Counted from the first letter of the stretch, positions 21,648-32,793 are shown. The stretch: DNA of 42,878 nt from Zygnema cylindricum (GCA_037447655.1 JBBHKE010002283.1:197336-240213); one strand, 5' to 3'. Translations and numbers: made by a program. The notes: generated by a model not told the origin, from the sequence alone.

Positions 21648-22400
21648 GGTTATGGGTCCACACCCATGGCTACCCATATTCCATGGATCTAAATATCACT
21701 AGTGGAAAAGTGTGCTCGAGAGCTACTTCGAGATGATGTAACTAATGGATGTGGTGGACGACACTTTGGCCGAAACATCAAATGAATGGAAAAAGAAAAA
21801 TCATGAGTGTCTAAGGGTTACCAAGAACTCCTTAACTGAGAATTTAGTAATGTCATACCTAAGTTTTAAAAGGGAAGCTGAATTATGGAAGAGCTTAGAA
21901 TGTATGTATGCAAAGACGACTTTATATCATTGGCTTAGTAGTGTTACCAAAATAGTTGAACACAAGTATGTAGGAGGTAGTATGGAGAAACACTGTATTG
22001 ACTTACAGGTATTATTTGCAGAAAATGATTTGGCAGGAGGAAACCTTATAAATGCTCAACAAGCTCCCTTGTCAATGAGAAGCCTACTGAAGAATATAAG
22101 AGTGCACTAGATCGATTGACTTTTATTGATAAAAAGGATTAGAGTTTAACTGTAGTTAAACAAGATGTTATAGATAAAGAGGCTAATACAAAGGTTTTAT
22201 AAAGTGAGAGGAATATAAAGAAATTTAAGTATGTGTTTCAGAAAATTAAAAGTAATAGTGAGTTTGGAGATCAACCTAAGAATTGTTTTTACTGTTATGA
22301 TAGAGGACATACCTTTAGGGTATGTCCGTCATATAAAAGTGTCTGTGTTACAGGGAATTTTAGAGATGGATGGGACAACAACCTAGTTCGTCCTCAATAA
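21622..22400 (+). pseudogene. Copia gag remnant of element C
   Basis: The frame opens at an ATG inside the LTR (MAEIGYGQQ) and crosses the LTR/PBS junction into VMGPHPWLPIFHGSKYH, homologous to the gag start of element A (VMGLSSRIPIFSGDKYV). It then meets stops near 21700 and 21738. The gag core follows (WKSLECMYAK, VGGSMEKHC), and after further stops a CCHC zinc knuckle CFYCYDRGHTFRVC at 22284-22325 (CX2CX4HX4C) that would bind RNA in the capsid. All cysteines and the histidine of the knuckle are present although the frame is broken. Confidence 0.82.
21648..21662 (+). other. Primer-binding site of element C
   Basis: GGTTATGGGTCCACA directly abuts the LTR end ACAACA. It matches the complement of an initiator tRNA-Met anticodon arm (GGTTATGGGCCCACC) at 13 of 15 bases. 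The ATG pairs with the CAU anticodon and is also an in-frame gag codon. Confidence 0.75.
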
Positions 22401-22515
22401 GAAGGGAATTATGTGCCTTCGTGAGTGAGAGACAAGACTCGACCGATGACAAAAGACATACACCGTGTGTTGACAATTTATTTACCTACCGACCTTCTAT
22501 GTTATTCGGAATGAG

Positions 22516-23072
22516 GTGAAAGAGGTGACAGAAAAGGATTCGGTTGCTGTCAGTATTTCCTATGACAGATTGGTGAGTGACACAAACTTACTAAAAGAAA
22601 ATGCAACTAAAATACGAGAAGTTGAAAACAGTGAAAAACATATGGAAGTGGAAAAGACTGGAAAAGTTTTTGTCACCAAAGATAGTGAGGAGAAAGAAGA
22701 GAGTGGAAAAGACTCGATTTGTGTGAATCTTTCTCGTGATAGATTGGTGTGTGAAGATGACATACAAAGAGAAGAGATTCTTGAAGAAAAGGTAGTTAGA
22801 GAAGTAAACTTAAAATTGGCTAAAGAAAATTCTTTAGAAATAGAGAACATTGAAGTGAAAACAGAACTTAGAGAAGTGCAAAGAGAAAATGAAAAGATAG
22901 AAAATAGTGAATTCACACAAAATTGAAAATTAACTTCAAAAGTGGAAAATATTGTGGATTTAAAAATTAATGAACTCAGCAAAAAACCGGTAGAGTATGT
23001 TAAGAAAATGAGGCTAAGGAAGGAGGTTTATGTGAGCAGAAAAGGTCATAAATTTGGAGGAATATTGAAATA
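22516..23072 (+). CDS. Lys/Glu-rich ORF in the pol position of element C
   Basis: An open frame of 136 codons to TGA at 22924, then about 48 more codons in the same frame to a TAA at about 23070. Strongly charged with probable coiled-coil character (EEKVVREVNLKLAKENSLE). It contains an internal degenerate repeat about 57 codons long, with SYDRLVSD in the first unit and SRDRLVCE in the second. No ATG opens it; the first possible initiator is GTG, so it may continue from the gag frame or be decayed. No similarity to protease, integrase or RT was recognised. It may be an acquired or diverged non-catalytic segment. Function unknown. Confidence 0.4.
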
Positions 23073-23905
23073 AGAAAGAATACTAGGAAGAAGAAAGAGC
23101 AGCTAATTGGAAAGGGGATTAGAATGAATATATTGAGAATGCATACACTTAAAAGAAGTGGCAGATCTATGGAAAAAGAACAAAAGTTAGTGAGAGAAAC
23201 CACACTTTAGAGAGGTAATGGGAAAGGAAACCATGGAAAAACTACAAAGTCTACGAACAGATTAGGAAGTCATAAGAAAACAAGAAAAAGTTACTGATTG
23301 CGCAGAAATAGTTGGAGAAGAAACATGTTACAAAATGGATCACACCGAAGAAAGCAAACGGCAAAGTTGAGAGAATATGTGACGGGAAAATGGGGAGACT
23401 TAAACGACTTTTAAGGAAACTTTAAGAGAATTTGGTGCAGCAGCATCAGTAACCTATATTGAAGGAAGCAGAAGGAGTGGAAGTATCTAACAAGGAGAAT
23501 AGGCAGCAACCGTTTGATAAAAGTGTGTAAGAGATAGATTTTTCACAGATTTTATAACATGGTTAAGTGAAGAATATAAGTGGCAATTTGGATTTGTTAG
23601 AGAGGTGTTTTAGCATTAACTCAAGGGATAGTTTGGCGTTTATAGCATATGAGGAGCTTTTACGGGACAAATTTTGCAAAAGGGCGGTTTTTCAAAAAGG
23701 CGAAGGTTGGGAAATGGCAAAAGGTAGGAGGAGCAGTGGCGACATCAGCAAAAGCATAGGTGATGTGTTTTTTTGCTAAGTTTTGAATGATGAGTAGTAG
23801 AGGTTGTAAAGGAGAATTTTCATTCCCTAAATATTTTTACATCCTTGCTTTTGTATGTACCTCCATTATAGTAGAAAGATCTGTAGACAAAGTGGAGAAC
23901 TAAGT
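23073..23905. other. 3' interior of element C
   Basis: AG-rich sequence with many short interrupted frames and no recognisable pol motif, becoming more mixed toward the polypurine tract. Confidence 0.5.
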
Positions 23906-23922
23906 CTAAAGCTTTAGGAGAG
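23906..23922 (+). other. Polypurine tract of element C
   Basis: CTAAAGCTTTAGGAGAG directly precedes the TG of the 3' LTR. The element A counterpart differs by one base (GGGGAG), linking the two families. Confidence 0.75.
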
Positions 23923-25027
23923 TGTTGAATTTGAAAGCTTTAGTTCTCAGCATATGAGGCTGCGAGGGGGAAGTTAAGGTTAGAGTGGAGCAGCTGTTAG
24001 GGCTGCGATGTCAAAGTAGCGCAGCATGGCAGCAGAGCATTACACGCTGCATATTGCATTCAAACTGGGCTGCGATGTCAAAGTAGCACAGCATAGCAGT
24101 ACACGTTGCATATTGTATTCAAACTGGGTTGCGATGTCAAACTAGCGCAGCATTGCAGTATAGCATTACACGGTGCATATTTTTCCGGATGCACGAAACT
24201 AAATTTTAGAGAATTTTGGATATGATCCGTACAGACAACGCAGCTGACGCAGCTGCGGGTAATATGAATATGATCTGGTACGTGACAAAACAACTGCGAT
24301 AGGTATGAATCAAGTCGGCGAACGACGATTCATAAGAAAACTTAAGTAGCTAAGCAAGTTAACGCGTAGTATGCGGATATTGTGGAGATGTTGGTGTAAA
24401 TATTTTGTACAACATAAGTTTGTCTTTTTGCTAATTAGTTTATTAGTGTAGATTTGTTCACTCTAACATACCTCAAATTATTCGAGTATACTCATAATAG
24501 TTTAGGTAGATGGTAGATACCGTACAACTGGTATGCCTATGTACATTCAGTAGTGAACTCTCGCAGTATAACTTGTAGAACTTAGAGTATTTTGATTATC
24601 ACAACTAAGTCAATCAAAGAGATGGAAGACTATTTTTCTTCAACTTTAGCCTGTTAGTGTGATCACTCTGATTTTAACTTTGAGGTGAAACTATGTGGGT
24701 GTATATTATTATCTAGAAACTTTATGTGTTTGTAGTTTCAATCTGTTCTGTTATTTCTATAGAATTATTTGAGGAGTCTACTTGGTTAGTTTGGTAAGCT
24801 GTTAAAGGTTTTTGGGAAACTCTGCAGCTCATATCTTTTGGATGCCTTCGTGGATTGGGCTATAACTTTTGAAGATTACAGTCTCTAAGGTATATTGCAT
24901 ATTGGTGTAGTTTGAGGATAGTTTGTTTAGTGTGGAGTAATCTGTGTTGTGTGAAACACAACTATTTTGGGGGTAACCTGTGGTGCTTCCGAGAGTAATC
25001 CATGGCCGCAATAGGTTATGGACAACA
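23923..25027 (+). repeat. 3' LTR of element C
   Basis: 1105 bp, TGTTGAATTTG to ACAACA. Its first 290 bp hold three degenerate copies of a roughly 60-bp unit (GGGCTGCGATGTCAAAGTAG, at about 24000, 24067 and 24127) rich in GCAGC words, absent from the 5' LTR. The remaining 815 bp match the 5' LTR and keep the ATG at 25002-25004. Confidence 0.82.
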
Positions 25028-25591
25028 AGATTAACTCAATCGTTAAAATTACACTTTTCTTAATTCATTTTTTTTTAATTGACATTTGATTGAATCTTAA
25101 TTCACTCTTAATTTTTCTTTCTAATTGTATTATATCTAACTCACACGATGGCTTTTTAACTTTGCCGTGGAAACAATCTAGAACACTAACTTTAAAAATG
25201 TGTAAATGTACTTAGACGCAAATTTGGTACAAAACAAAATGAAACTATTAGAAATCAAAACTGACAAAAGTCTTGTACGAACAATGTAGCTAACGCAAAA
25301 TGAACATACTACACGTACTTCGCGCAAAACAAAACTTTTGAAACTACTAATCTAGAAGTCAAAAGAAACAAAAACAAATTGAATCAAATCTCATCGTGTA
25401 CGTGTGAAAATACACGCACAAAATACTACATCGAAGTAAACAAAACAAATCCGAATCCGCGAATCGATGCACGGAGTACTAAATGGAACAAAACTTAGTA
25501 CGGAAACAAACGCGCGACCAAATCTAAACCACACTAAATACGAACCAACATTACGTGAACAAAAGATTCAACAATTGAAAATCCTACCAAT
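25028..25591 (-). repeat. 3' LTR of B2, proximal piece
   Basis: Continues the B LTR after element C, reverse complement of about 16309-16865. Its right end carries the TSD of element A (CCAAT, 25587-25591, against ACAAT at 31413-31417). Confidence 0.85.
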
Positions 25592-26376
25592 TGTTGTTTT
25601 ACAACCACCGGTGCAGGTGGAGGAGCAGCAGTAGTAGTATAAGTAGACATGATACACTCTCAGAAGCTATCAAGAATCCTACCTAACAGCTGTTCTTAAG
25701 TGCTCACCACTTCTTATACAATTATCCAAACCTCACAACACTCTATTAGAATATAGAGTACAATAAACACTGATAACTCCCAAAGTTATAGCACAATTGA
25801 CCCGACAACACTCAAGATATAATACTCAGAAGTTTCCCAAAAACTGTCTGCAGTTTTACTACTTAGAAGTCTGGATACATTATATGTTATGAGTCCTAAG
25901 TCTTATATTTCTGTTGTACCGGCAATACCAGTGTACCTGAGAGGTACGTCAAGCTGCCAAGCTAATATTAAGCTACCACTGAGCTACCACTGTGCTACCA
26001 CTGAGCTACCACTAAGTTACCATTGAGCTACCATTGAGCTACCCACTAAGTTACCACTGAGTTCCCACTAAGTTGACTAAAATCATATTTATCGCAGTTT
26101 CTCTAAATTGTACAGAATCACATTAAGAATATCAGACGTTGCGTTGTCCGTACGGACCATATCAAATATAATCGTGGTTGCCTTGTCTTGTCTGTGTTGT
26201 AGCTTCGCTGCTGCGCTGCTCTGCTGCTCCGCTGCTCTGCTGCTGCGATGCTTTGCTGTATAGCAGCTGCTCTGCTGTATAGCTGCTACGCTGCTCTGTC
26301 TGTATAGCAGCTGCGCTGCTTTGTCTGTAAAGCAGCTGCGCTGCTCTGAGCCTCAAAGCTTTCCAAAAAGACAACA
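25592..26376 (-). repeat. 3' LTR of element A
   Basis: 785 bp. Against the 5' LTR I count about 23 mismatches in the first 400 aligned bases (roughly 6 percent), with length differences in the two internal repeat arrays. It retains an ATG (25650-25648) in frame with gag, where the 5' LTR has CTG. Confidence 0.9.
25970..26069 (-). repeat. 11-bp tandem repeats in the element A LTR
   Basis: Nine units of the GAGCTACCACT type on the plus strand; the 5' LTR has eight (31049-31137). One unit in each array is 12 bp. A second low-complexity block of GCTGC/GCTGCTCTG words lies at 26205-26350 and is shorter in the 5' LTR. Both lie in what should be U3/R and may be transcriptional control repeats (inference). 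Confidence 0.85.
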
Positions 26377-26393
26377 CTCCCCTAAAGCTTTAG
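26377..26393 (-). other. Polypurine tract of element A
   Basis: On the minus strand CTAAAGCTTTAGGGGAG directly precedes the TGTTGTC start of the 3' LTR. About 140 bp of GCAGC-rich untranslated sequence separate it from the pol stop at 26536. Confidence 0.85.
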
Positions 26394-26535
26394 ACTCAGT
26401 ATCCCGGCGCAGATGCGGTGATAAACTAGCGCAGCATCGCAGCATAACAATATAGCAATTAGCAAGTCACCCAGTCCCACATCTCACAATGGTGGAATTA
26501 TCGCAGAGTGGCAGTATAGCAGTGCAGCAATTCAA

Positions 26536-29500
26536 CTATTCACTTAATCCCACTGCGTCCCTACAATAATTCAGCTTAGGAGCAGGAAGGGCTTTAGTGA
26601 GCATATCAGCAATCATTTTTGCATCTGGCAAATAACTTAATTTAATCACTCTAGAGTACACCTTTTCTCTTACAAAGTGTAATCGTACATCCATGTGCTT
26701 GCTTTTGAAGTGATGACTCGGGTTAGAAGCAATGGCAATGGCAGCCTGGTTATCACACCAGATCACCTGTAGACAACCTTGCATGTATCCTAGTTCTTGT
26801 AACATGGATTTTACCCATAAGAGTTCTTTGAGGGCCGAGCTTGCTGCCATATATTCTGACTCCATTGTCGACTGTGCTGTAACCTTTTGAAGTTTGTTGC
26901 TCCAACAGCAAGTACCGTTCCGAATTTGTAGAATAAATCCTGTGGTGGATTTCCGGCTTGGCATGTCGCCATAGCTTGCATCACTCCATGTTTGCAGCTT
27001 GACTTCTCCTCCGCCTAGAGTGAGTTTGAGATCTTTAGTTCCTGCCAAATATCTTAAGACTCTCTTTGCTGCATCAAGATCAGATTTTCTCGGATTTTCT
27101 AGACTCCTACTCAGTACCCCGACTGCTGCAGCAATGTCAGGACGGGTACAGTTCATGAAGTATATTAAGCTTCCCACTATCTGTCTATAAGGTATTATTG
27201 TCATAGGATCATTCTCCCCTGATTCTAAATACTCGCTAACAATGACACCTGGTTCTGTCTCTTCTCCCTCTAACTTCTGCCGAAACTCCATTAGAGTTAA
27301 ACATCCTTTTGCCCCCCGCATTGCGTACTCATCTAACATGTTTCCAATAGCCTCTTTTTGAGTCAATTTTATTATTTTCTTATTTCTGTCCCTCTCTACC
27401 TGGATACCCAAAATATATTTTGCCTCACCGAGGTCTTTCATCTCGAACCGTGAGTTTAGAGCAGTTTTGATTTTGTTAATTTTAGCCATTGATTTACTAA
27501 TTAATAGCAAATCATCTACATATACTGCTATATACACTATCCTATTTTCACCCTTTAGAACGTAGACAGAGTGATCAGAACTTATCCTTTGAAATCCTAG
27601 ACTAGTCAAGAATTCATCAAGCTTTATATTCCACTGTCTGGGGGCCTGTTTTAGGCCGTACAAAGATTTTAGCAACTTGCATACTAAGTGCTATTTTCCT
27701 GGTTCCACATACTTTTCAGGCTGCTGCATGTAAATGGTCTCTTCTAGTTCTCCATGCAAAAAGGCCGTTTTTACATCCATCTGATGAATTTCTATATCTT
27801 CTATATCAGCTAGGGACAACAAAATCCTAACTGTTGGAAATCTTATAACCGGAGAAAATGTTTCTTCAAAATCGATTCCTTCCTTTTGATTGTACCCATT
27901 CGCCACAAGTCTGGCCTTATAGCGTTCAATGGTGTTATCGGGATTTAACTTCACCTTGAATACCCATTTGCTGCCGATCGCTTTTCGGTCTGGGGGAAGG
28001 TCTACGAGCTCCCATGTTTGAGCCTCCATGATCGACTTTATTTCGTCGTTTGCCGCCTCAATCCAGTGATTCCGCTCTGGTGATGAGAAGGCCTCTTGGA
28101 TGGTCAAGGGCTCCCCTGAGACTGCCGAGTAGGCAAAGTGAGAGCTTGCTTGCAGGCGGCTACTGGATCTTCTTCCCCCCGGAAATTCTGAGGCTGAGAT
28201 CGTCGGATGGCGCGCATTGCGCTGATTGCGCTGATTGCGCTGGTTGCGATCCGTGTCTTGCTGATTGCGCTGGTTGCGATCCGTGTGTATTGATTGCTCT
28301 TGGTCCGTCTGGACCCGAAGTTGGTGAGGAAGTTGGAGAGAGTATGACTCCTGAGTCATTACCGGAGTTTGTGGAATCTGCGGGACAATTTCCTGCATGC
28401 TATCTAAGATGACATACTCCTGTACTTTTTGTTGCTTTTGCTGTTTTGTCATTTGAAATAATTCTATGGAGTCTAGTTCATCCTTAACACTGATGTTTCC
28501 AGCTACAACTAATTTCTGCCTTTCAAACACAAAAACTCTATAACCTTTCGAGTGATCATCATATCCTAACAAAATACCCGGTAATCCCTTCGGTTCCATT
28601 TTCCATCTATTTGTAGACGTATCCAATATAAAGCATTGACTACCAAAGACCTTGAAATGGCTAACATCTGGTTTGCTACCTGTCCAGATTTTGTAAGGAG
28701 TTGTTTCTACCGATCTTGATCCTATCCTATTTTTAATATAAACTGCACAATTTAGAGCCTCAGCCCAAAATTTCGGATCCACATTTTTATCTGCGAGCAT
28801 AGATCTAGAGCTTTCCGTGAGAGTTCTATTCAGCCTTTCCCACACCCCATTTTGTTCCGGTGAATATGGAACAGTCAATAGATGACTAATGCCTTCCTCG
28901 AGTAAAAAGGTTTCAAATTCTTTCGATGTATATTCACCACCATTGTCCGATCTGAGCTGCAAAATAGGTAAATTATGAAGTTTTTCAGCCCATGCTTTAT
29001 AGTGTTTGAAGTGACCAAACACTTCACTCTTCTCCTTCATGAAGTAAACTTTTGTAAACCTGGAGAAATCATCCGTGAAGGTGACCATGTATTTCATCCC
29101 CCTTGCAGATGGAACCTTCGCAGGACCAAAAACATCCGAATGAATTTGTTGCAGCAGTTTCGTTGACCGATGCTCAGACTCCTTAGGAAATGGTAATCGC
29201 TGGATTTTGCCTAAAGCGCAACCATCACAGGTTTTGACCGGCTCATATGTGAGTGATACACCCTCTATTTTTCTAGCAAGGACCATTTTCCTCAGACTAT
29301 CATAGTTTACATGGCCTAATCTTTTATGCCACAACTCATCTGAGTGCAAAACACCGGAGTACAAAACATCATTTTCCTTTGTATTAGCCATATCCATGCG
29401 ATACATCTTGCTACTATCTCTAGTACCTGTAATTGCAACCTTTCCGTTTTTGCTAACAACCTGCCGACCGTTTTTCAAACTAACCTCAAAGCCTTTACTC

Positions 29501-30666
29501 TCTACCAACGATGTAGAAAACAGATTTTTCTTAAAGTCAGGCACAAATAAGACATTGTGAAGATTCCTTTCAATTGCTTTTCCATCCACATCAACTTGCA
29601 ATGACACATCACCCATTGCACGAGTTTGGACACTCATTCCACAGGCATAATAAATATTTTTCTCCGGCGATGCATTCAGATTTTTGAAGATGGCCTTGTT
29701 CCAACACATATGGGCTGACGCTCCTGTATCCATAATCCATCCAGGGTCCTTTGCGCCTTCCATTGCTGCCGCCATAGCGAATAGATCCGTGTCCTCATCA
29801 GAAAATGTCAGAGTCTCGTCTTGGAGTGATGAAGAAGCTGAAAACACTGCATTTCCACAAGGTGTAAGCCTCGTGAAGCTTTTGTAAATCTGACTTTGTT
29901 GCCATCCCGGCCTGTATAAACCTGTATCGTTAGCTTGTTTAAGTTTAGGACAGAATTTGTATCCATGACCTCTCTCACTACAATAAAAACATGCATTGTT
30001 TGATTGTCTATTTCCACCCTGATTAAACTCTCTGAACTGGGTAAACTGATTACGTTGCTGATTAAATTGACCTTTCTTCCCAAATTCTGAATTAAAGGCC
30101 TCTACTTGCTCAACATTGAGAATGTTAGATGTAGCTTCCTCCTCTAGTAAAATATTAATGGCTAACTGTAAAGTCCAGCTAGCTTTATCTTTCTGTTTGA
30201 GCATGTCAGATCCTCCTTTGATACTACGAGAGAGACCCCGCATGAGCAACGCTGCCTGTTGAAACTGAGGAAACACCCCAGCAGCACAAGCATGTGCATC
30301 TACAAGAATACGAAATTTGTTAGAATATTCAGCCATTGTACCGCCAGTGTACTTATAGTCCCAAATTTTTCCAGCCAATAGATGCTCTTCTTGAACATTA
30401 GCTTTTTCATTATGACTTTTAATGGACTTCCAGATATCAATTGCCTTTTTCATTTTGATCCGAGACATAGCTAAGTCCTCAAATATACAAAATTTCAAAA
30501 TAGACCGAGCCTGCATATTTTTCTTAGACCATGACGGATCAGATTCATCCAGCGAACCATCCAGTACATCCAAAAGATTGACATTTTCAAAATGTGTCTC
30601 CACCATATCCGCCCAGTAAACATACTTATCCCCGGAAAAGATAGGAATTCTTGATGAAAGGCCCAT
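26536..30666 (-). pseudogene. Copia Gag-Pol polyprotein of element A, one nonsense codon
   Basis: A single frame of 1377 codons, interrupted only by TAG at 27693-27691 (in RT, just before HLVCKLLKSLYGLKQ). Counting from the ATG at 30666: gag 1-225; CCHC knuckle CFYCSERGHGYKFC at 226-239; aspartic protease WIMDTGASAH with D313; integrase zinc domain H447, H452, C480, C483; integrase core D511, D574, E610, an exact DD35E spacing; RT beginning near WVFKVK with YVDDLLL in the part after the stop; RNase H with WSDASYGD and ESEYMAA. Domain order gag-PR-IN-RT-RH identifies Ty1/Copia. All catalytic residues named are present. The frame also stays open upstream across the PBS into the LTR, so 30666 is the first ATG but perhaps not the original start. 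The TAG prevents full-length product unless read through. Confidence 0.93.
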
Positions 30667-30670
30667 AACC
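30656..30670 (-). other. Primer-binding site of element A
   Basis: Minus-strand GGTTATGGGCCTTTC abuts the LTR end GAACAACA. The first 11 bases are complementary to the anticodon loop and stem of initiator tRNA-Met, and the rest diverges. The ATG at 30666-30664 is the first gag methionine codon in this copy. Confidence 0.8.
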
Positions 30671-31412
30671 TGTTGTTCTACAACCACCGGTGCAGGTGGA
30701 GGAGCAGCTGTGGTAGTAGAAGTAGACAGGATACACTCTCAGAAACTATCAAGAATCCTACCAAACAGTTGTTCTTAAGTGCTCACCACTTCTTATACAA
30801 GTATCCAAACCTCACAAAACTCTATCAGAATATAGAGTAAAATAAACACTGATAACTACCAAAGTTATAGAACAATTGACCCGACAACACTCAAGATATA
30901 ATACTCAGAAGTTTCTCAAAAACTGTTTGCAGTTTTACTACTTGGAAGTCTGGATACATTAAATGTTATGAGTCCTAAGTCTTATACTTGTGTTCTACCG
31001 GCAATACCAGTGTACCTGAGAGGTACGTCAAGCTCCCAAGCTAATACTAAGCTACCACTGAGCTACCACTGAGCTACCACTAAGCTACCATTGAGCTACC
31101 ACTGAGCTACCCACTAAGTTACCACTGAGTTCCCACTAAGTTGACTAGAATCGTATCTATCGCAGTTGCTCTATCCTGTACATAATCACATTAAGAATAT
31201 CAGACGTTGCGTTGTCCGTACAGACCATATCAAATATAATCGTGGTTGTCTTGTCTTGTCTGTGTTGCAGCTTCGCTGCTGCGCTGCTCTGCAGTATAGC
31301 AGGTGCTCTGCAATATAGCAGCTGCGCTGCTCTGTCTGTAAAGCAACTGCGCTGCTTTCTCTGTAAAGCAGCTGCGCTGCTTTGAGACTGAAAGCTTTCC
31401 AAAAAGACAACA
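30671..31412 (-). repeat. 5' LTR of element A
   Basis: 742 bp, same termini as the 3' LTR. The codon equivalent to the LTR ATG is CTG here (30729-30727), so an LTR start codon has been lost in the copy that would be used for translation. Confidence 0.9.
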
Positions 31413-31417
31413 ACAAT

Positions 31418-31622
31418 CCCCCTTTCAATGTTGAATCTACACTAAATCTTGACCGAACTCAAAATAATCCTATCATAGGCCGTATGTTTTCAAAGACATT
31501 ATACATAGCAGCCTTTGTTAACATCTCGCTTTTTCACCCGTTAGCACAAAGACGAACACAAATTCACCAGCATTTACTAAATCTCTCACAAAATGCCACT
31601 AAATCCTAATATGCTTAGTCCT
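31418..31622 (-). other. Interior 3' end of B2 with polypurine tract
   Basis: Reverse complement of 16102-16308 in B1, including the minus-strand polypurine tract GAAAGGGGG next to the TSD of element A. It is joined to the D1 LTR at the same base as in B1. Confidence 0.8.
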
Positions 31623-32793
31623 TGTTGATATTTGAGTATTTTCTAGGTCTTTATAGAAAAAGAGCAAAGGAAGTCTGTCCTTGACTCCCTTCTCCAAGCC
31701 CCCACACTTGTTGTAGTCACTAAAGGCTAGATAGGGAGCTAGAGCCAGGGCTGCCTAAGCTCACTAGAAAAGACAGGTGGATTAGGTAGATTTTACCAAA
31801 AGGTACTTGACGGACCTAGGAGTTGATCTTCGTACCTGCCGTCCGTCAAGTTACCGTAGATGTTGGCTCTAACCGTTAAGTCTATGACTAATATTACGAT
31901 ATATAGGGTTTGAGAAATATATAAATTGTTATACGTAGATTAATTCGTTTAACGGAGAATAGATACTTAGTGCATAGATAAAGTTTTATTTAGTACAGAG
32001 TACGGTATGGGGACGGAACGGATACCACGCATTTGTTTCGATGGCGGAACAAATACCGCGTGTCAAATTTCAGCGGCTATGATTATTGCCGGTTTTGAAC
32101 GGACGACCGCGATAGGCGCCGCGATCACGGAAGAGGTACTTTGGCGTTTTACGGTCTTTGCCACGTCAGATGACACGTGGCGTGAAAACATTGGATTACG
32201 GGAACTCCGGAGATTAATGGAACAAAGCCTGATTTGACACATGTCGACAGTTTGGCCATGTTATACATTGGCCGTACAAAAAGTACACCGCCACCTGTAC
32301 TTTTCTGTACGACTCAATAATTTGATTAGTGCCGTACTTTAGTAGATAGAGTTTAAGAGGGGGAATAGTACTTAGAAATTTTGGGTAGGTAACTGCCTCT
32401 CCCAAAGAGCACCTTGTATAAATGGAAAACTTTGGCCAGCCATAACTATCAATTTACTTGACCATTTTCATAAAAATCTTTTTTCTGTGGATTAAGGGGA
32501 GTCGAAGCTACACAAGGGTGTAGTCAATCAGAGTTTTTGTCTGCCAAGGTGGATGCATTTCTAAGGGAAATTCAAAGTGGGTGAATGTGTCCAAATCACA
32601 TATTCTAACTTTGCATTCTGTGGTGGAACTGAGCACACACAAAGTGTTATTTCACAGGGTTGAATCTATATTGGGGTTCTGACTGTCAAGGGGTCAGTCA
32701 TTTGGGTTTATATCAAGTTAGGAGTCGGCACTATCTAGATTAGCTACTTTGGATCTACCTACTTTGAGGGCCAATGGAGGTGTCAAATTTTCA
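31623..32793 (+). repeat. LTR of Copia element D1
   Basis: 1171 bp, TGTTGATATT to TTTTCA. The same sequence in reverse lies at 14931-16101, a related LTR at 32918-33961. An ATG at 32774-32776 is in frame with the gag start that follows. Confidence 0.82.

Larger units (their letters stand above)
20559..25027 (+). mobile_element. Non-autonomous Copia element C
   Basis: Inserted in the B2 LTR. Flanks are ATATT (20554-20558) and AGATT (25028-25032), a TSD with one change; an uninterrupted B LTR at 34680 reads CTCATATTAACTC, confirming the target. Termini are TGTTATA... and ...GGACAACA. It contains a PBS, a decayed gag with zinc knuckle, a Lys/Glu-rich ORF, no protease, integrase, RT or RNase H, then a polypurine tract identical in type to that of element A. 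It probably moved using proteins of an A-like relative (inference). Confidence 0.85.
25592..31412 (-). mobile_element. Nearly complete Copia element A
   Basis: 5821 bp, minus strand, termini TGTTGT and ACAACA, TSD ATTGT/ATTGG (minus-strand sense). It sits exactly at the polypurine tract/3' LTR junction of B2: joining the flanks restores GAAAGGGGGATTGTTAGGA as in B1 at 16299. It has both LTRs, PBS, one gag-pol frame with a single nonsense codon, and a polypurine tract. It is the only element in the window with a complete set of retrotransposon domains. Confidence 0.93.

Noticed and set aside
25592-25650. A second, truncated gag start after the element A 3' LTR (a tandem element)
   Set aside because: At first the repeat seemed to extend past the LTR into gag. 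The shared end at ACAACA in A and C, the TG...CA inversion and the TSDs show that this coding-like piece is the LTR end itself.
25970-26069. CRISPR-like array in the element A LTR
   Set aside because: The 11-bp units are directly adjacent without unique spacers, and the array is duplicated in both LTRs of a eukaryotic retrotransposon.
27691-27693. Reassigned or read-through stop codons (TAG/TAA as Gln)
   Set aside because: Single stops in element A and in the gypsy remnant raised this. Element A uses CAA and CAG for many glutamines with only one TAG in 1377 codons, and both host-like genes end at TAA in the expected place. Ordinary nonsense mutation fits.
32007-32237. 76-codon open frame within the D1 LTR as a gene
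   Set aside because: It lies wholly in an LTR; no recognisable domain, and its counterpart in the B1 copy is not kept as the same frame.
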